Source of the DNA: JAYSFC01 sp041913505
GTDB taxonomy: Bacteria; Pseudomonadota; Gammaproteobacteria; Burkholderiales; Burkholderiaceae_C
Direction of reading: 5' to 3'
Assembly: GCA_041913505.1 (NCBI GenBank)
Contig: JAYSFC010000169.1
Coordinates: forward strand, 1-5,432
Length of the DNA stretch: 5,432 nt
Shown here: positions 1-5,432 of the stretch, piece by piece
How the letters are laid out: each line of letters opens with the position of its first letter
How positions within the stretch are numbered: the stretch's first letter is position 1
The notes under the pieces: generated by a model
Seen by the model: only the letters and a program-made list of their open reading frames with translations
The model's database searches: none
Told to the model about the DNA's origin: nothing
Position numbers and translations under genes: made by a program

Positions 1-939
1 GATGGCGATGTAGCCCGTGGCCGGGTCGCCCACGAGGTAGCTGTTGGTGCCGGGCCCCGTCATCACGCCGGGGTTGGGGGCCGTGAGGCGCTGCAGGTTC
101 TTGCGCAGTGGCACGGGGCGGTCGCTCTGCCATTCGAGCGGGTGCAGGATCTGGCCGTCGGGGCAGACCATGGCCAGTTCGCCGAACTCGCTCTCGTGCT
201 CCATGTGGCGCGACTCCTTGCCGTGAAGCAGGCCTGCGCGCGGGCAGCTCGTCCACAGCGGAGTCTCGTGCGCCACGGCCGCGAGCACGGCGTCGGTGTT
301 CGCGAAGCGTGCGAGCCGCTCCAGCGTGCGGATGGTCGGGTAGATCATGAAGAACTGCCCTGCCGCGTGCCGCGCGAGCGCGTCGGCCGGGCGCACCCAC
401 ACAGGCTCGAACTGCTCGGCCTCATCGGCCACGGGCTCCTGGCCGCCCGGCATGCGCGCGACGAGGAAGGGCACGGAAAAGCGCTTGGGCAGGTCGCGGT
501 CGGCCGTCCAGTGCGCGAGCACGAACACGCCATCGGCCGCCAGGCGCAGGCCCTGCGCCTGGCACTGCGCCACGAAGGGGGCGTGGCGGTCCAGCAGGGC
601 GATGTCGGTGGCGTCGGCCATGCGGCCGTCGGCGCGGCGCGCGAGCAGGATGCCCAGTTCCTCGAAGCTCTCGCGGATCGCTGCGATGGCCTGCGTGAGG
701 TGCAGGTCGCCCTGCGTGGGCCGGCGGTCGGCGGCCGCGTGCGACGCGGCGTCGAGCGCGTCGATGCCGCCGCCGGGGAACACGTAGGCACCCGGCGCGA
801 AGCTCGCCTGGGCCGAGCGGCGCGTCATGAGGACTTCGAGCGTGCCATCCGCCGCATCGCGCAGCAGCAGCACGGTGGCGGCGTCGCGCGTTGCCACGGG
901 TTCGCGGTGGGGGTGGAGGTATTGGTTGGTGCGGGGCAT
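1..939 (-). CDS. NUDIX hydrolase fused to an MBL-fold hydrolase domain (partial, C-terminus beyond left edge)
   Basis: The frame is open from ATG at 939 to the left edge (313 codons), so the C-terminal part is missing. Residues about 17-97 form a NUDIX core: a beta-strand region (TVLLLR, EVLMTRR), then FPGGG at 54-58, then RESFEELGI at 89-97, which matches the REUxEExGU half of the NUDIX box. About 30 residues separate the glycines from this half, more than in the classical box, so the box carries an insertion as in the NUDT19/RP2-like branch. Residues 282-313 (LQRLTAPNPGVMTGPGTNSYLVG) match the N-terminal strand of MBL-fold hydrolases of the LACTB2/glyoxalase-II type. The zinc-binding HxHxDH motif would lie outside the window. 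NUDIX enzymes cleave nucleoside-diphosphate-X compounds, with CoA-type substrates common in this branch; the actual substrate is unknown. No Shine-Dalgarno precedes the start. The gene is divergent from the binding-protein gene. The domain calls are firm; the function is inferred. Confidence 0.88.
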   Translation of the reverse strand, partial: MPRTNQYLHPHREPVATRDAATVLLLRDAADGTLEVLMTRRSAQASFAPGAYVFPGGGIDALDAASHAAADRRPTQGDLHLTQAIAAIRESFEELGILLARRADGRMADATDIALLDRHAPFVAQCQAQGLRLAADGVFVLAHWTADRDLPKRFSVPFLVARMPGGQEPVADEAEQFEPVWVRPADALARHAAGQFFMIYPTIRTLERLARFANTDAVLAAVAHETPLWTSCPRAGLLHGKESRHMEHESEFGELAMVCPDGQILHPLEWQSDRPVPLRKNLQRLTAPNPGVMTGPGTNSYLVGDPATGYIAI

Positions 940-942
940 GGC

Positions 943-955
943 GTCGATTATCGAC
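943..955. promoter_or_regulatory. Perfect 13-bp palindrome upstream of the NUDIX-MBL gene (possible operator)
   Basis: GTCGAT-T-ATCGAC is a perfect inverted repeat of 6-bp arms around one base. It ends four bases before the ATG at 939 and covers the candidate -10 hexamer GATAAT (952-947, minus strand). A repressor binding here would block that promoter. No regulator gene is present in the window, and short palindromes can arise by chance, so the operator role is only inferred. Confidence 0.35.
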
Positions 956-975
956 AGGCCGGGCTGTGGAATAAA
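947..975 (-). promoter_or_regulatory. Candidate promoter of the NUDIX-MBL gene, predicted leaderless
   Basis: On the minus strand GATAAT (952-947) matches the sigma-70 -10 consensus at five of six positions. A weak -35-like TTTATT (975-970) lies upstream at a 17-bp spacing. Seven bases separate GATAAT from the ATG at 939, so transcription would begin at or next to the start codon. The absence of a Shine-Dalgarno sequence fits a leaderless message. The call rests on sequence only. Confidence 0.45.
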
Positions 976-982
976 CACATGG

Positions 983-1011
983 CCAAAACCGGATGAAGGC
1001 CTCGGCACAAT
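983..1011 (+). promoter_or_regulatory. Weak candidate promoter of the Bug/TctC gene
   Basis: In the 102-bp divergent gap, CACAAT (1006-1011) is the best -10-like hexamer facing the binding-protein gene, about 30 bases before its ATG. The -35 position at 17-bp spacing (983-988, CCAAAA) is poor. No other convincing promoter or ribosome binding site is visible on this strand. Confidence 0.25.
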
Positions 1012-1041
1012 GGCCCCATCGCCGCTATTCCAGAACCCGCC

Positions 1042-2046
1042 ATGCATTTCTTAACCGCACGCCGCGCCCTGCTGGGCACTTTTGCCGCCACCGCCGTGGC
1101 CCTGTCCGCGCCGGCCGCACATGCGCAAGGGGGGGAATGGCCGCAGCAGCCCATTACCGTGGTCATGACCTTTCCGGCGGGGTCGGGCGTGGACGTGGTG
1201 GCGCGCCACATCCAGGAGCCGCTCTCCAAGGCGCTGGGCCAGAGCGTCGTCATCGACTACAAGGCCGGCGCGGCCGGCAACATCGCGAGCGAGTACGTGG
1301 CGCGCGCCAGGCCCGACGGCTACACGCTGGTCTTCGGCACGGCGGCCACGCACGGCAGCAACGCGGCGTTGTACAGGAAGCTGCCCTTCGACGTGGAAGC
1401 CGACTTCGTGCCCGTGGCGCCGATTCTCGATGTGTCCAACGTGCTCACCGTGAACCCCGACGTGGTCAACGTGAAGACCGTGAAGGAATTCGTCGAGCTG
1501 GTGCGGGCCCACCCCGGCAAGTACAACTTCGCCTCCACGGGCAACGGCACGGGCACGCACATGGCGTTCGCCGAGTTCAACGCGCGCATGGGCCTGAACA
1601 TGGTGCACGTGCCCTACAAGGGCGGGCCCGAGGCCATCACCTCCGTGCTGCGCGGCGAGACCTGCTGCATCATGAATCAGGTGCAGACCGTGCTCACCCA
1701 CTACCAGGCCCACAAGGTGCGCCTGCTCGGTGTGACCACGGCCAAGCGCGTGCCCGCCATCGCCGAGGTGCCCACCATCGCCGAAAGCGGCCTGCCGGGC
1801 GCCAAGGGCTTCGACAGCTCGATCTGGTTCGGCCTGTTCGCGCCCAAGGGCACGGATGCCAGGGTGGTGGCCAGGCTCAACGCGGCGATCAGGACGGTGC
1901 TGGAGAACCCCGAGGTGCGCGCCAAGCTGGAGAGCGCGGGCAACAGCGTACGCCTGGAGTCGCCCGAGCAGTTCCGCGCCACCGTGAAGGCCAACCGGCA
2001 GAAGTGGGCCGAGGTGGTGAAGACCGCCAATATCTCGATCGACTGA
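1042..2046 (+). CDS. Bug/TctC-family periplasmic substrate-binding protein
   Basis: This 334-residue protein has the usual length for tripartite tricarboxylate transporter (TTT) receptors. Residues 1-28 are a Sec signal peptide: RR at 7-8, a hydrophobic core, and an AHA cleavage site before Gln29. The mature part shows the family landmarks in order: PITVVMTFPAGSGVDVVAR (38-55), ARPDGYTLVFGT (89-100), VPYKGGPEAI (190-199) and VPTIAESGLPG (243-253). Family members bind small carboxylates such as citrate, or other acids and amides, in the periplasm. The ligand here cannot be read from sequence. No tctA or tctB membrane genes are in the window, so it is an orphan receptor here, as is common in beta-proteobacteria. 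Two adjacent cysteines (208-209) in the second lobe are unusual. The ATG at 1042 is chosen because it gives a complete signal peptide; no clear Shine-Dalgarno precedes it. Leucine codon 4 is the rare TTA. The gene converges on the DoxX gene with no gap. Confidence 0.93.
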   Translation: MHFLTARRALLGTFAATAVALSAPAAHAQGGEWPQQPITVVMTFPAGSGVDVVARHIQEPLSKALGQSVVIDYKAGAAGNIASEYVARARPDGYTLVFGTAATHGSNAALYRKLPFDVEADFVPVAPILDVSNVLTVNPDVVNVKTVKEFVELVRAHPGKYNFASTGNGTGTHMAFAEFNARMGLNMVHVPYKGGPEAITSVLRGETCCIMNQVQTVLTHYQAHKVRLLGVTTAKRVPAIAEVPTIAESGLPGAKGFDSSIWFGLFAPKGTDARVVARLNAAIRTVLENPEVRAKLESAGNSVRLESPEQFRATVKANRQKWAEVVKTANISID

Positions 2047-2439
2047 TTACTTCCCGGGCTTTGACGTCATCGCCACGGCCAGCGCGCCCACGAAGAACAG
2101 CGCCTGCAGCTCCAGCGACCAGCCACCCACCGCGTTGAGCGAGAAGACCTGGCCCCGGTGCACCAGCAGCACCGCCACCACCATGTTGACGGCGACCACC
2201 AGCGCGGCGGGCACCACCCACACGCCCACCAGCAGCAACAGCGGCGCGACCACCTCGCCAAGGTACACGCCGTAGGCCAGGAACCGGGGCAGTCCGTGGC
2301 TGGCCACCATGCCTTCGATGGAGCCGATGCCGTGGAGGATCTTGCTCACGCCATGCAGCAGCATCAGCAGGGCCAGGGTGGTGCGCAGCATCACGGTGCC
2401 TGCGTGCGGGTGGTGAAAGAGGTTCCAGAGCTTGTTCAT
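2047..2439 (-). CDS. DoxX-family integral membrane protein
   Basis: This 130-residue protein is almost entirely hydrophobic, with four predicted membrane helices near residues 15-38, 53-73, 75-94 and 109-124. The pattern LRTTLALLMLLHGVSKILHGI followed by LAYGVYLGEVVAPLLLLVG, including the Gly-Glu pair at 61-62, is typical of the DoxX/DoxD family. Relatives include the thiosulfate:quinone oxidoreductase small subunit and many small inner-membrane proteins linked to redox or oxidative stress; the precise role of most is unknown. The start at 2439 gives the normal family length and follows the oxidoreductase stop by 20 bp, with only a weak purine stretch (GAGAAA) as ribosome site. It is very probably co-transcribed with and downstream of that gene. 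Its TAA stop touches the TGA of the convergent binding-protein gene. Confidence 0.9.
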   Translation of the reverse strand: MNKLWNLFHHPHAGTVMLRTTLALLMLLHGVSKILHGIGSIEGMVASHGLPRFLAYGVYLGEVVAPLLLLVGVWVVPAALVVAVNMVVAVLLVHRGQVFSLNAVGGWSLELQALFFVGALAVAMTSKPGK

Positions 2440-2459
2440 GGGTTTCTCGGTTCTTTGCT

Positions 2460-3986
2460 TCAAGGGGAAGGCGGTACGTACCACTTCGTGGGCAGCAGCT
2501 CGGCTTCGTCGTGGGCCTGCAGTCGCTGCCAGTGCATGTCTGCGTCTTCCACGAACAGGTTGCTCACCAGCGCCTGGGCCAGGCGCGTGGCGCCGATGGC
2601 CAGGCCCGGAATGTCGCTGCCCAGCGCGGCGTGCGACATCGTGGCGCCCCAGTTGAACAGGTGCATGCGCGCGAGCGCGGCGGTGTGCTGGCCATCGGCG
2701 CTTTGCAGCGCGAAGCCGTCGCCTAGGTAGGGAAAGCGCGCAGCCTCGTGCCGGGCGAGTTCGGGCGCCACATGGCGCGCCCAGGTGTCGATATGGGGCG
2801 TGTAGCGCGCCAGCTCCGGGCGGTCCAGCAGGTCCACGTCGAAGCCCGTGCCGAAGATGACGGCGTCGAAGCGCTCCACCCCATCGGCCGTGGCCACCTC
2901 CACGCCCTCGGGCGTGGGGCGTACGTCCCGCCAGCCGCAGCCCAGGCGCAGCGCGAAGCCCGCATGCGCATCGCAGCGGCGCACGGTCTCCCAGGGCGGT
3001 GGCACCTGCTCGTCGAAGATGTAGGTGTAAAAGCGCCACTTGCGCGCATCGTCCAGCGCCGCGTAGCCGCGCAGAAAGCCCGGGAAGGACGCGGCCTTGC
3101 TCTTGTTCACCTGCGGCAGCACGGCGCGGCGCGCGAACTGCGTCACGCGCGCGCCGGCCTCCAGCGCGCAGGCCGCGTTGTCGAAGGCCGAGGCGCCCGC
3201 GCCCAGCACGCCCACATGGCGGCCGCGCAGGGCCTCGAAGGCGATCGCATCGGCCGAATGGAACACGCGGCCGCGCGCGAGCGGGTCCTGCCGGTCGAGC
3301 GAGGGAAAGTGGGGCCAGCGCGGCGCGCCGCTGCCGTCGCGCCCCAGGGCCAGCACGAGCTTGCGCGTGCGCACGGTCTGGGGGCCTGCGGGGCCTTGCA
3401 GCTCGGCCACGATCAGGCCGTCCTCGTCGTGCACGGACAGCAGGCGCACGCCGTTCTCGACCGGGATCCGCGCCGTGTCGCGCACCCACAGCAGGTAGTC
3501 GCGCCAGTCGATGCGGCCGATCTTGTGCAGCGCGGCCCAGCCGGGCGTGGCCGCGTCGAGAGGCGACGTTGCACCGATGCCGTGCTGCGCCTCGTACCAG
3601 GCGCGGAAGGTGAGGCTGGGCACGCCCAGGTCGGGGCCCGTGAGCTGCTTGGGGCTGCGCAGCGTGAGCATGCGCGCATAGGTGGCCCAGGGGCCTTCCT
3701 CGCCGCGCGCGGCGGCGTCGATCACGCGCAGGCGCCGCACGCCCTCGCGCAGCAGGGCGAAGGCGGCGGTCTGGCCGCACATGCCGGCGCCCACGATCAG
3801 CACGTCGAGCGGCGCTGTTTCCGTGGGCGCGGGCATCCAGTCGGGGGGCGGATAGTTCAGGCGTTCGAGATCGGCGCGGGCCTGGGCCGCCAGGCGCTGC
3901 AGCGCGGCCGCATCGCGCGGGCTGGCCAGCGACTGGGCGGGCACGGGCGGCAGGGCGGTAGGGGATTGAAGCGGTTCTGTGGTCAC
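2460..3986 (-). CDS. FAD/NAD(P)-dependent oxidoreductase, flavin-monooxygenase-like
   Basis: This 508-residue protein has two Rossmann nucleotide-binding motifs. The first is DVLIVGAGMCG (61-71) for FAD; the second is VGVLGAGASAFDNA (258-271) for NAD(P)H. A late FGTGFD (378-383) corresponds to the ATG-like motif of flavin monooxygenases and N-hydroxylases. GRVFHS (239-244) lies where the FMO/Baeyer-Villiger fingerprint is expected but matches it only partly, so Baeyer-Villiger activity is not supported. An N-terminal extension of about 60 residues precedes the FAD motif; it is Pro/Ala-rich, then helical (DLERLNYPPPDW, 39-50). No signal peptide is seen, so the protein is probably cytoplasmic. 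The start is GTG at 3986; upstream in this frame no ATG or GTG is near. The gene is divergent from the isomerase across 20 bp and followed 20 bp later by the DoxX gene. The substrate is unknown; an amine, aromatic or sulfur compound are all possible. Confidence 0.87.
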   Translation of the reverse strand: MTTEPLQSPTALPPVPAQSLASPRDAAALQRLAAQARADLERLNYPPPDWMPAPTETAPLDVLIVGAGMCGQTAAFALLREGVRRLRVIDAAARGEEGPWATYARMLTLRSPKQLTGPDLGVPSLTFRAWYEAQHGIGATSPLDAATPGWAALHKIGRIDWRDYLLWVRDTARIPVENGVRLLSVHDEDGLIVAELQGPAGPQTVRTRKLVLALGRDGSGAPRWPHFPSLDRQDPLARGRVFHSADAIAFEALRGRHVGVLGAGASAFDNAACALEAGARVTQFARRAVLPQVNKSKAASFPGFLRGYAALDDARKWRFYTYIFDEQVPPPWETVRRCDAHAGFALRLGCGWRDVRPTPEGVEVATADGVERFDAVIFGTGFDVDLLDRPELARYTPHIDTWARHVAPELARHEAARFPYLGDGFALQSADGQHTAALARMHLFNWGATMSHAALGSDIPGLAIGATRLAQALVSNLFVEDADMHWQRLQAHDEAELLPTKWYVPPSP

Positions 3987-4006
3987 GCGCTGAAGATAAT
4001 CGATGG
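3987..4006. promoter_or_regulatory. 20-bp divergent intergenic region with overlapping -10-like elements
   Basis: The gap between the GTG at 3986 and the ATG at 4007 holds GATAAT at 3995-4000 on the plus strand, six bases before the isomerase ATG. On the minus strand it holds TATCTT at 3998-3993, six bases before the oxidoreductase GTG, matching four of six -10 positions. The two hexamers overlap, so one melted region could fire in both directions, and both messages would be leaderless. Any -35 contacts must lie inside the opposite gene; none is convincing. No Shine-Dalgarno is present on either side. Confidence 0.4.
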
Positions 4007-4648
4007 ATGATTTCCCTCGACTGTTTCTACAGCCTTTCTTCGCCCTGGGCCTATTTTGCGGGACCGCAGCTGCAGGACATCGTGCGCCGCCATGGCGTGC
4101 GCCTCGTGCTCAAGCCCTACGACTTCCAGGCCGTGGTGCCCCAGACCGGCGGCATCCCGCTCAAGACCCGCCCCGAGCCACGCCGCAGCTACCACGCGCT
4201 GGAGCTGGCGCGCTGGCGCGACTACCTGGGCATGCCGCTGAACCTGGAGCCCGCCTACTACCCCAAGGGCCAGGCCAGCGACCCGAACTGGAACAAATAC
4301 CCGGGCTGGATGGTGATTGCCGCCCAGCTGCAGGGGCTCGATGCCTTCGCGCTCTCGCACGCGCTGCTGCGCGCCCTCTGGGCCGAGGAGCGCAACACGG
4401 CCGACGCGGCGGTGCGCATCGCCGTGGCCAACGCGGCGGGCTACGACGGCACGGCGCTGCAGGCGCTGGAGCAGGCTCCCGAGACGCTCGCGCAGTACCA
4501 GGCCAACAGCGATGAGGCGGTGCGCCTGGGCGTGTTCGGCGCGCCGACCTTTGTCCTCGAGGGGGAGCGCTTCTGGGGCCAGGACCGTCTGCATTTCGTG
4601 GACCGCGCGCTCGACCGGCTGCGCAGCCTGCGCAAGCAGCGCGGATAA
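4007..4648 (+). CDS. 2-hydroxychromene-2-carboxylate isomerase family protein (DsbA/kappa-GST fold)
   Basis: This 213-residue protein has the normal length for the family. It opens with LDCFYSLSSPWAY (4-16), a DsbA-like thioredoxin strand with Ser-Pro in place of the Cys-x-x-Cys pair. Ser12 aligns with the glutathione-binding serine of the naphthalene-pathway enzyme NahD. A central helical domain follows, then the cis-proline loop VFGAPTFV (176-183) and FWGQDRL (189-195), both hallmarks of this family. NahD isomerises 2-hydroxychromene-2-carboxylate with glutathione, but no naphthalene genes are nearby, so a generic glutathione-dependent isomerase or transferase role is more likely. The ATG at 4007 is chosen over the ATG at 4003, which is in another frame and gives no family match. 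The gene is divergent from the oxidoreductase, and its stop (4646-4648) lies 12 bp before dapF. The N-terminal half of the fold and the family assignment are solid; the substrate is inferred. Confidence 0.88.
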   Translation: MISLDCFYSLSSPWAYFAGPQLQDIVRRHGVRLVLKPYDFQAVVPQTGGIPLKTRPEPRRSYHALELARWRDYLGMPLNLEPAYYPKGQASDPNWNKYPGWMVIAAQLQGLDAFALSHALLRALWAEERNTADAAVRIAVANAAGYDGTALQALEQAPETLAQYQANSDEAVRLGVFGAPTFVLEGERFWGQDRLHFVDRALDRLRSLRKQRG

Positions 4649-4651
4649 TCG
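4644..4651 (+). promoter_or_regulatory. GATAATCG element, possible dapF promoter overlapping the isomerase stop codon
   Basis: GATAAT (4644-4649) contains the TAA stop of the isomerase and lies 11 bases before the dapF ATG at 4661. As a -10 element it would give a leader of only a few bases. The -35 region lies in GC-rich isomerase coding sequence and shows no good hexamer. There is no Shine-Dalgarno before dapF. Read-through from the isomerase promoter is an equally good way to express dapF. Confidence 0.35.
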
Positions 4652-4660
4652 CAGCCCATC

Positions 4661-5432
4661 ATGCAGATCCGCTTCACCAAGATGCAAGGCGCGGGCAACG
4701 ACTTCGTCGTGCTCGACGAGACGCAGGGGCGCCTGGGCCTGTCCGCGGCGCAATACCGCTTCCTGGCAGACCGCCATTTCGGCGTGGGCGCCGACCAGAT
4801 CCTCACCGTGCGGCCCGCGCCGGCCCCCGGGGTGGACTTCGAATACGTGATCCACAACGCCGACGGCGGCGAGGTGGAGCAGTGCGGCAATGGCGCGCGC
4901 TGCTTCGCGCGCTATGTGCGCGACCAGGGCCTGACCGACAAGGACACGATCCGCGTGCAGACCCTGTCCGGCGTGATCGCCCCCCAGCTCACGGCCGACG
5001 GCCGCGTCACCGTTGACATGGGGCGGCCCGTGTTCGAGCCTGCGCGCGTGCCCTTCGATACCGCGGGCCTCGTGCCTGTGGCCCAGGGTGCTGGGGAAAA
5101 ATGGCCGCTGGTGCTTGATAATTCGAGCCCGGTTGCTACTGTTTTGGTAGCGGTTGCCTCGATGGGCAACCCGCACGCCGTGCTGCTTGTCGACGATGTG
5201 GACGCCGCACCCGTCGCAGCCTGGGGGCCACTGATCGAGCGCCATGCGCGCTTTGCGCAGCGCGTGAACGCGGGCTTCCTGCAGATCGTGGACCGCACCC
5301 ACGTGCGCCTGCGCGTGTACGAGCGCGGCGCGGGCGAAACCCTCGCCTGCGGCACGGGCGCCTGCGCGGCCGTGGCCTCGGGCATCCGCCTGGGGCTGCT
5401 CGATGCGCGCGTGGACGTGCAGACGCGCGGCG
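4661..5432 (+). CDS. dapF: Diaminopimelate epimerase (partial, C-terminus beyond right edge)
   Basis: DapF converts LL- to meso-diaminopimelate in the cytoplasm, the penultimate step of lysine synthesis and a source of peptidoglycan cross-links. It is cofactor-independent and uses two cysteines. Both are present: Cys75 in NADGGEVEQCGNGARC (66-81) and Cys230 in YERGAGETLACGTGACAA (220-237). Other substrate-binding landmarks are GAGNDF (10-15), SMGNPHAV (167-174) and RVNAGF (201-206). The window holds 257 codons plus one base; family members are about 275-300 residues, so roughly the last 30-40 are missing. The ATG at 4661 gives the standard MQIRFTKMQGAGNDF start. The segment between VPF (130-132) and SMGNPH is about 11 residues longer than in E. 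coli as recalled, and it includes a lower-GC palindromic patch. The gene follows the isomerase by 12 bp, so co-transcription is likely. Confidence 0.97.
   Translation, partial: MQIRFTKMQGAGNDFVVLDETQGRLGLSAAQYRFLADRHFGVGADQILTVRPAPAPGVDFEYVIHNADGGEVEQCGNGARCFARYVRDQGLTDKDTIRVQTLSGVIAPQLTADGRVTVDMGRPVFEPARVPFDTAGLVPVAQGAGEKWPLVLDNSSPVATVLVAVASMGNPHAVLLVDDVDAAPVAAWGPLIERHARFAQRVNAGFLQIVDRTHVRLRVYERGAGETLACGTGACAAVASGIRLGLLDARVDVQTRG
5131..5157 (+). repeat. In-frame palindromic patch within dapF, possible remnant of a dispersed repeat
   Basis: GCTAC (5135-5139) and GTAGC (5147-5151) form an inverted repeat around TGTTTTG. G-U pairs could lengthen the RNA stem on both sides. The 7-base direct repeat CGGTTGC (5130-5136 and 5151-5157) flanks it at an offset of exactly seven codons. 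The surrounding stretch 5113-5155 is about half G+C by hand count (21 of 43), against a clearly higher level around it. GCTACT...GTAGC cores resemble short palindromic repeats I recall from Comamonadaceae genomes; that match is from memory and unverified. Confidence 0.35.

Noticed and set aside
142..996. Plus-strand open frame of 284 codons at the left end
   Set aside because: The minus strand encodes a coherent NUDIX-MBL protein across the same bases; the plus-strand product has no recognisable motif.
2047..3780. A 577-codon minus-strand frame that ends with the DoxX protein
   Set aside because: Only the last 130 residues are DoxX-like. The upstream part is an out-of-frame reading of the oxidoreductase, so it is not a real fusion.
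2748..4010. Long plus-strand open frame of 420 codons opposite the oxidoreductase
   Set aside because: It is antisense to a gene with two clear Rossmann motifs, its translation is a low-complexity Arg/Ala/Gly/His mix with no domain, and such frames are common opposite high-GC genes.
4003..4515. Alternative start ATG at 4003 for the plus-strand gene
   Set aside because: It opens a different frame whose product lacks the family motifs; the ATG at 4007 gives the full isomerase.
5117..5122. A fourth GATAAT as another promoter
   Set aside because: It lies within dapF coding sequence, is followed by TCG rather than CG, and has no start codon of a recognisable gene nearby.
5135..5151. GCTAC...GTAGC hairpin as a transcription terminator
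   Set aside because: It lies inside dapF well before its end, has a short five-pair perfect stem and lacks a following U-tract.
3983..5302. Long minus-strand open frame of 439 codons opposite the isomerase and dapF
   Set aside because: It spans two recognisable genes on the other strand, and its composition is that of a GC-driven shadow frame.

Overview
The window is high-GC DNA with dense, short-spaced genes, an orphan Bug/TctC-type periplasmic binding protein and a DapF of beta-proteobacterial style. Together these point to a member of the Comamonadaceae (Acidovorax, Comamonas or Delftia-like); this is inferred from sequence character and was not tested by search. Six protein genes fill almost all of it. 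There is no rRNA, tRNA, CRISPR array, insertion sequence or phage gene.

Layout from left to right. (1) 1-939, minus strand: the N-terminal 313 residues of a NUDIX hydrolase fused to the beginning of a metallo-beta-lactamase-fold domain, cut by the left edge. (2) 940-1041: a divergent intergenic region with a perfect 13-bp palindrome and candidate promoters. (3) 1042-2046, plus: a secreted Bug/TctC solute-binding protein. (4) 2047-2439, minus: a four-helix DoxX-family membrane protein whose stop codon directly abuts the stop of the binding protein. (5) 2460-3986, minus: an FAD/NAD(P)-dependent oxidoreductase, probably flavin-monooxygenase-like, co-transcribed with the DoxX gene. (6) 4007-4648, plus: a DsbA/kappa-GST-like 2-hydroxychromene-2-carboxylate isomerase family protein, divergent from the oxidoreductase across only 20 bp. 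(7) 4661-5432, plus: dapF (diaminopimelate epimerase), cut by the right edge.

Functionally this is mostly ordinary chromosomal content. dapF is a housekeeping gene of lysine and peptidoglycan synthesis. The isomerase, oxidoreductase and DoxX genes form a small divergent redox cluster whose substrate is not visible in the sequence. The binding protein probably captures a small carboxylate, and no transporter membrane subunits are present nearby. I did not find a convincing new multi-gene system.

The most interesting signals are regulatory and architectural. The octamer GATAATCG lies 6-12 bases upstream of three different start codons that have no Shine-Dalgarno sequence, which suggests leaderless or very short-leader transcripts. 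One of the three copies overlaps a palindrome. Another sits in the 20-bp divergent gap, where the opposite strand also carries a -10-like hexamer. In addition, the NUDIX box carries an insertion and is fused to an MBL domain, and dapF contains an in-frame, lower-GC palindromic patch that looks like a remnant of a dispersed repeat.
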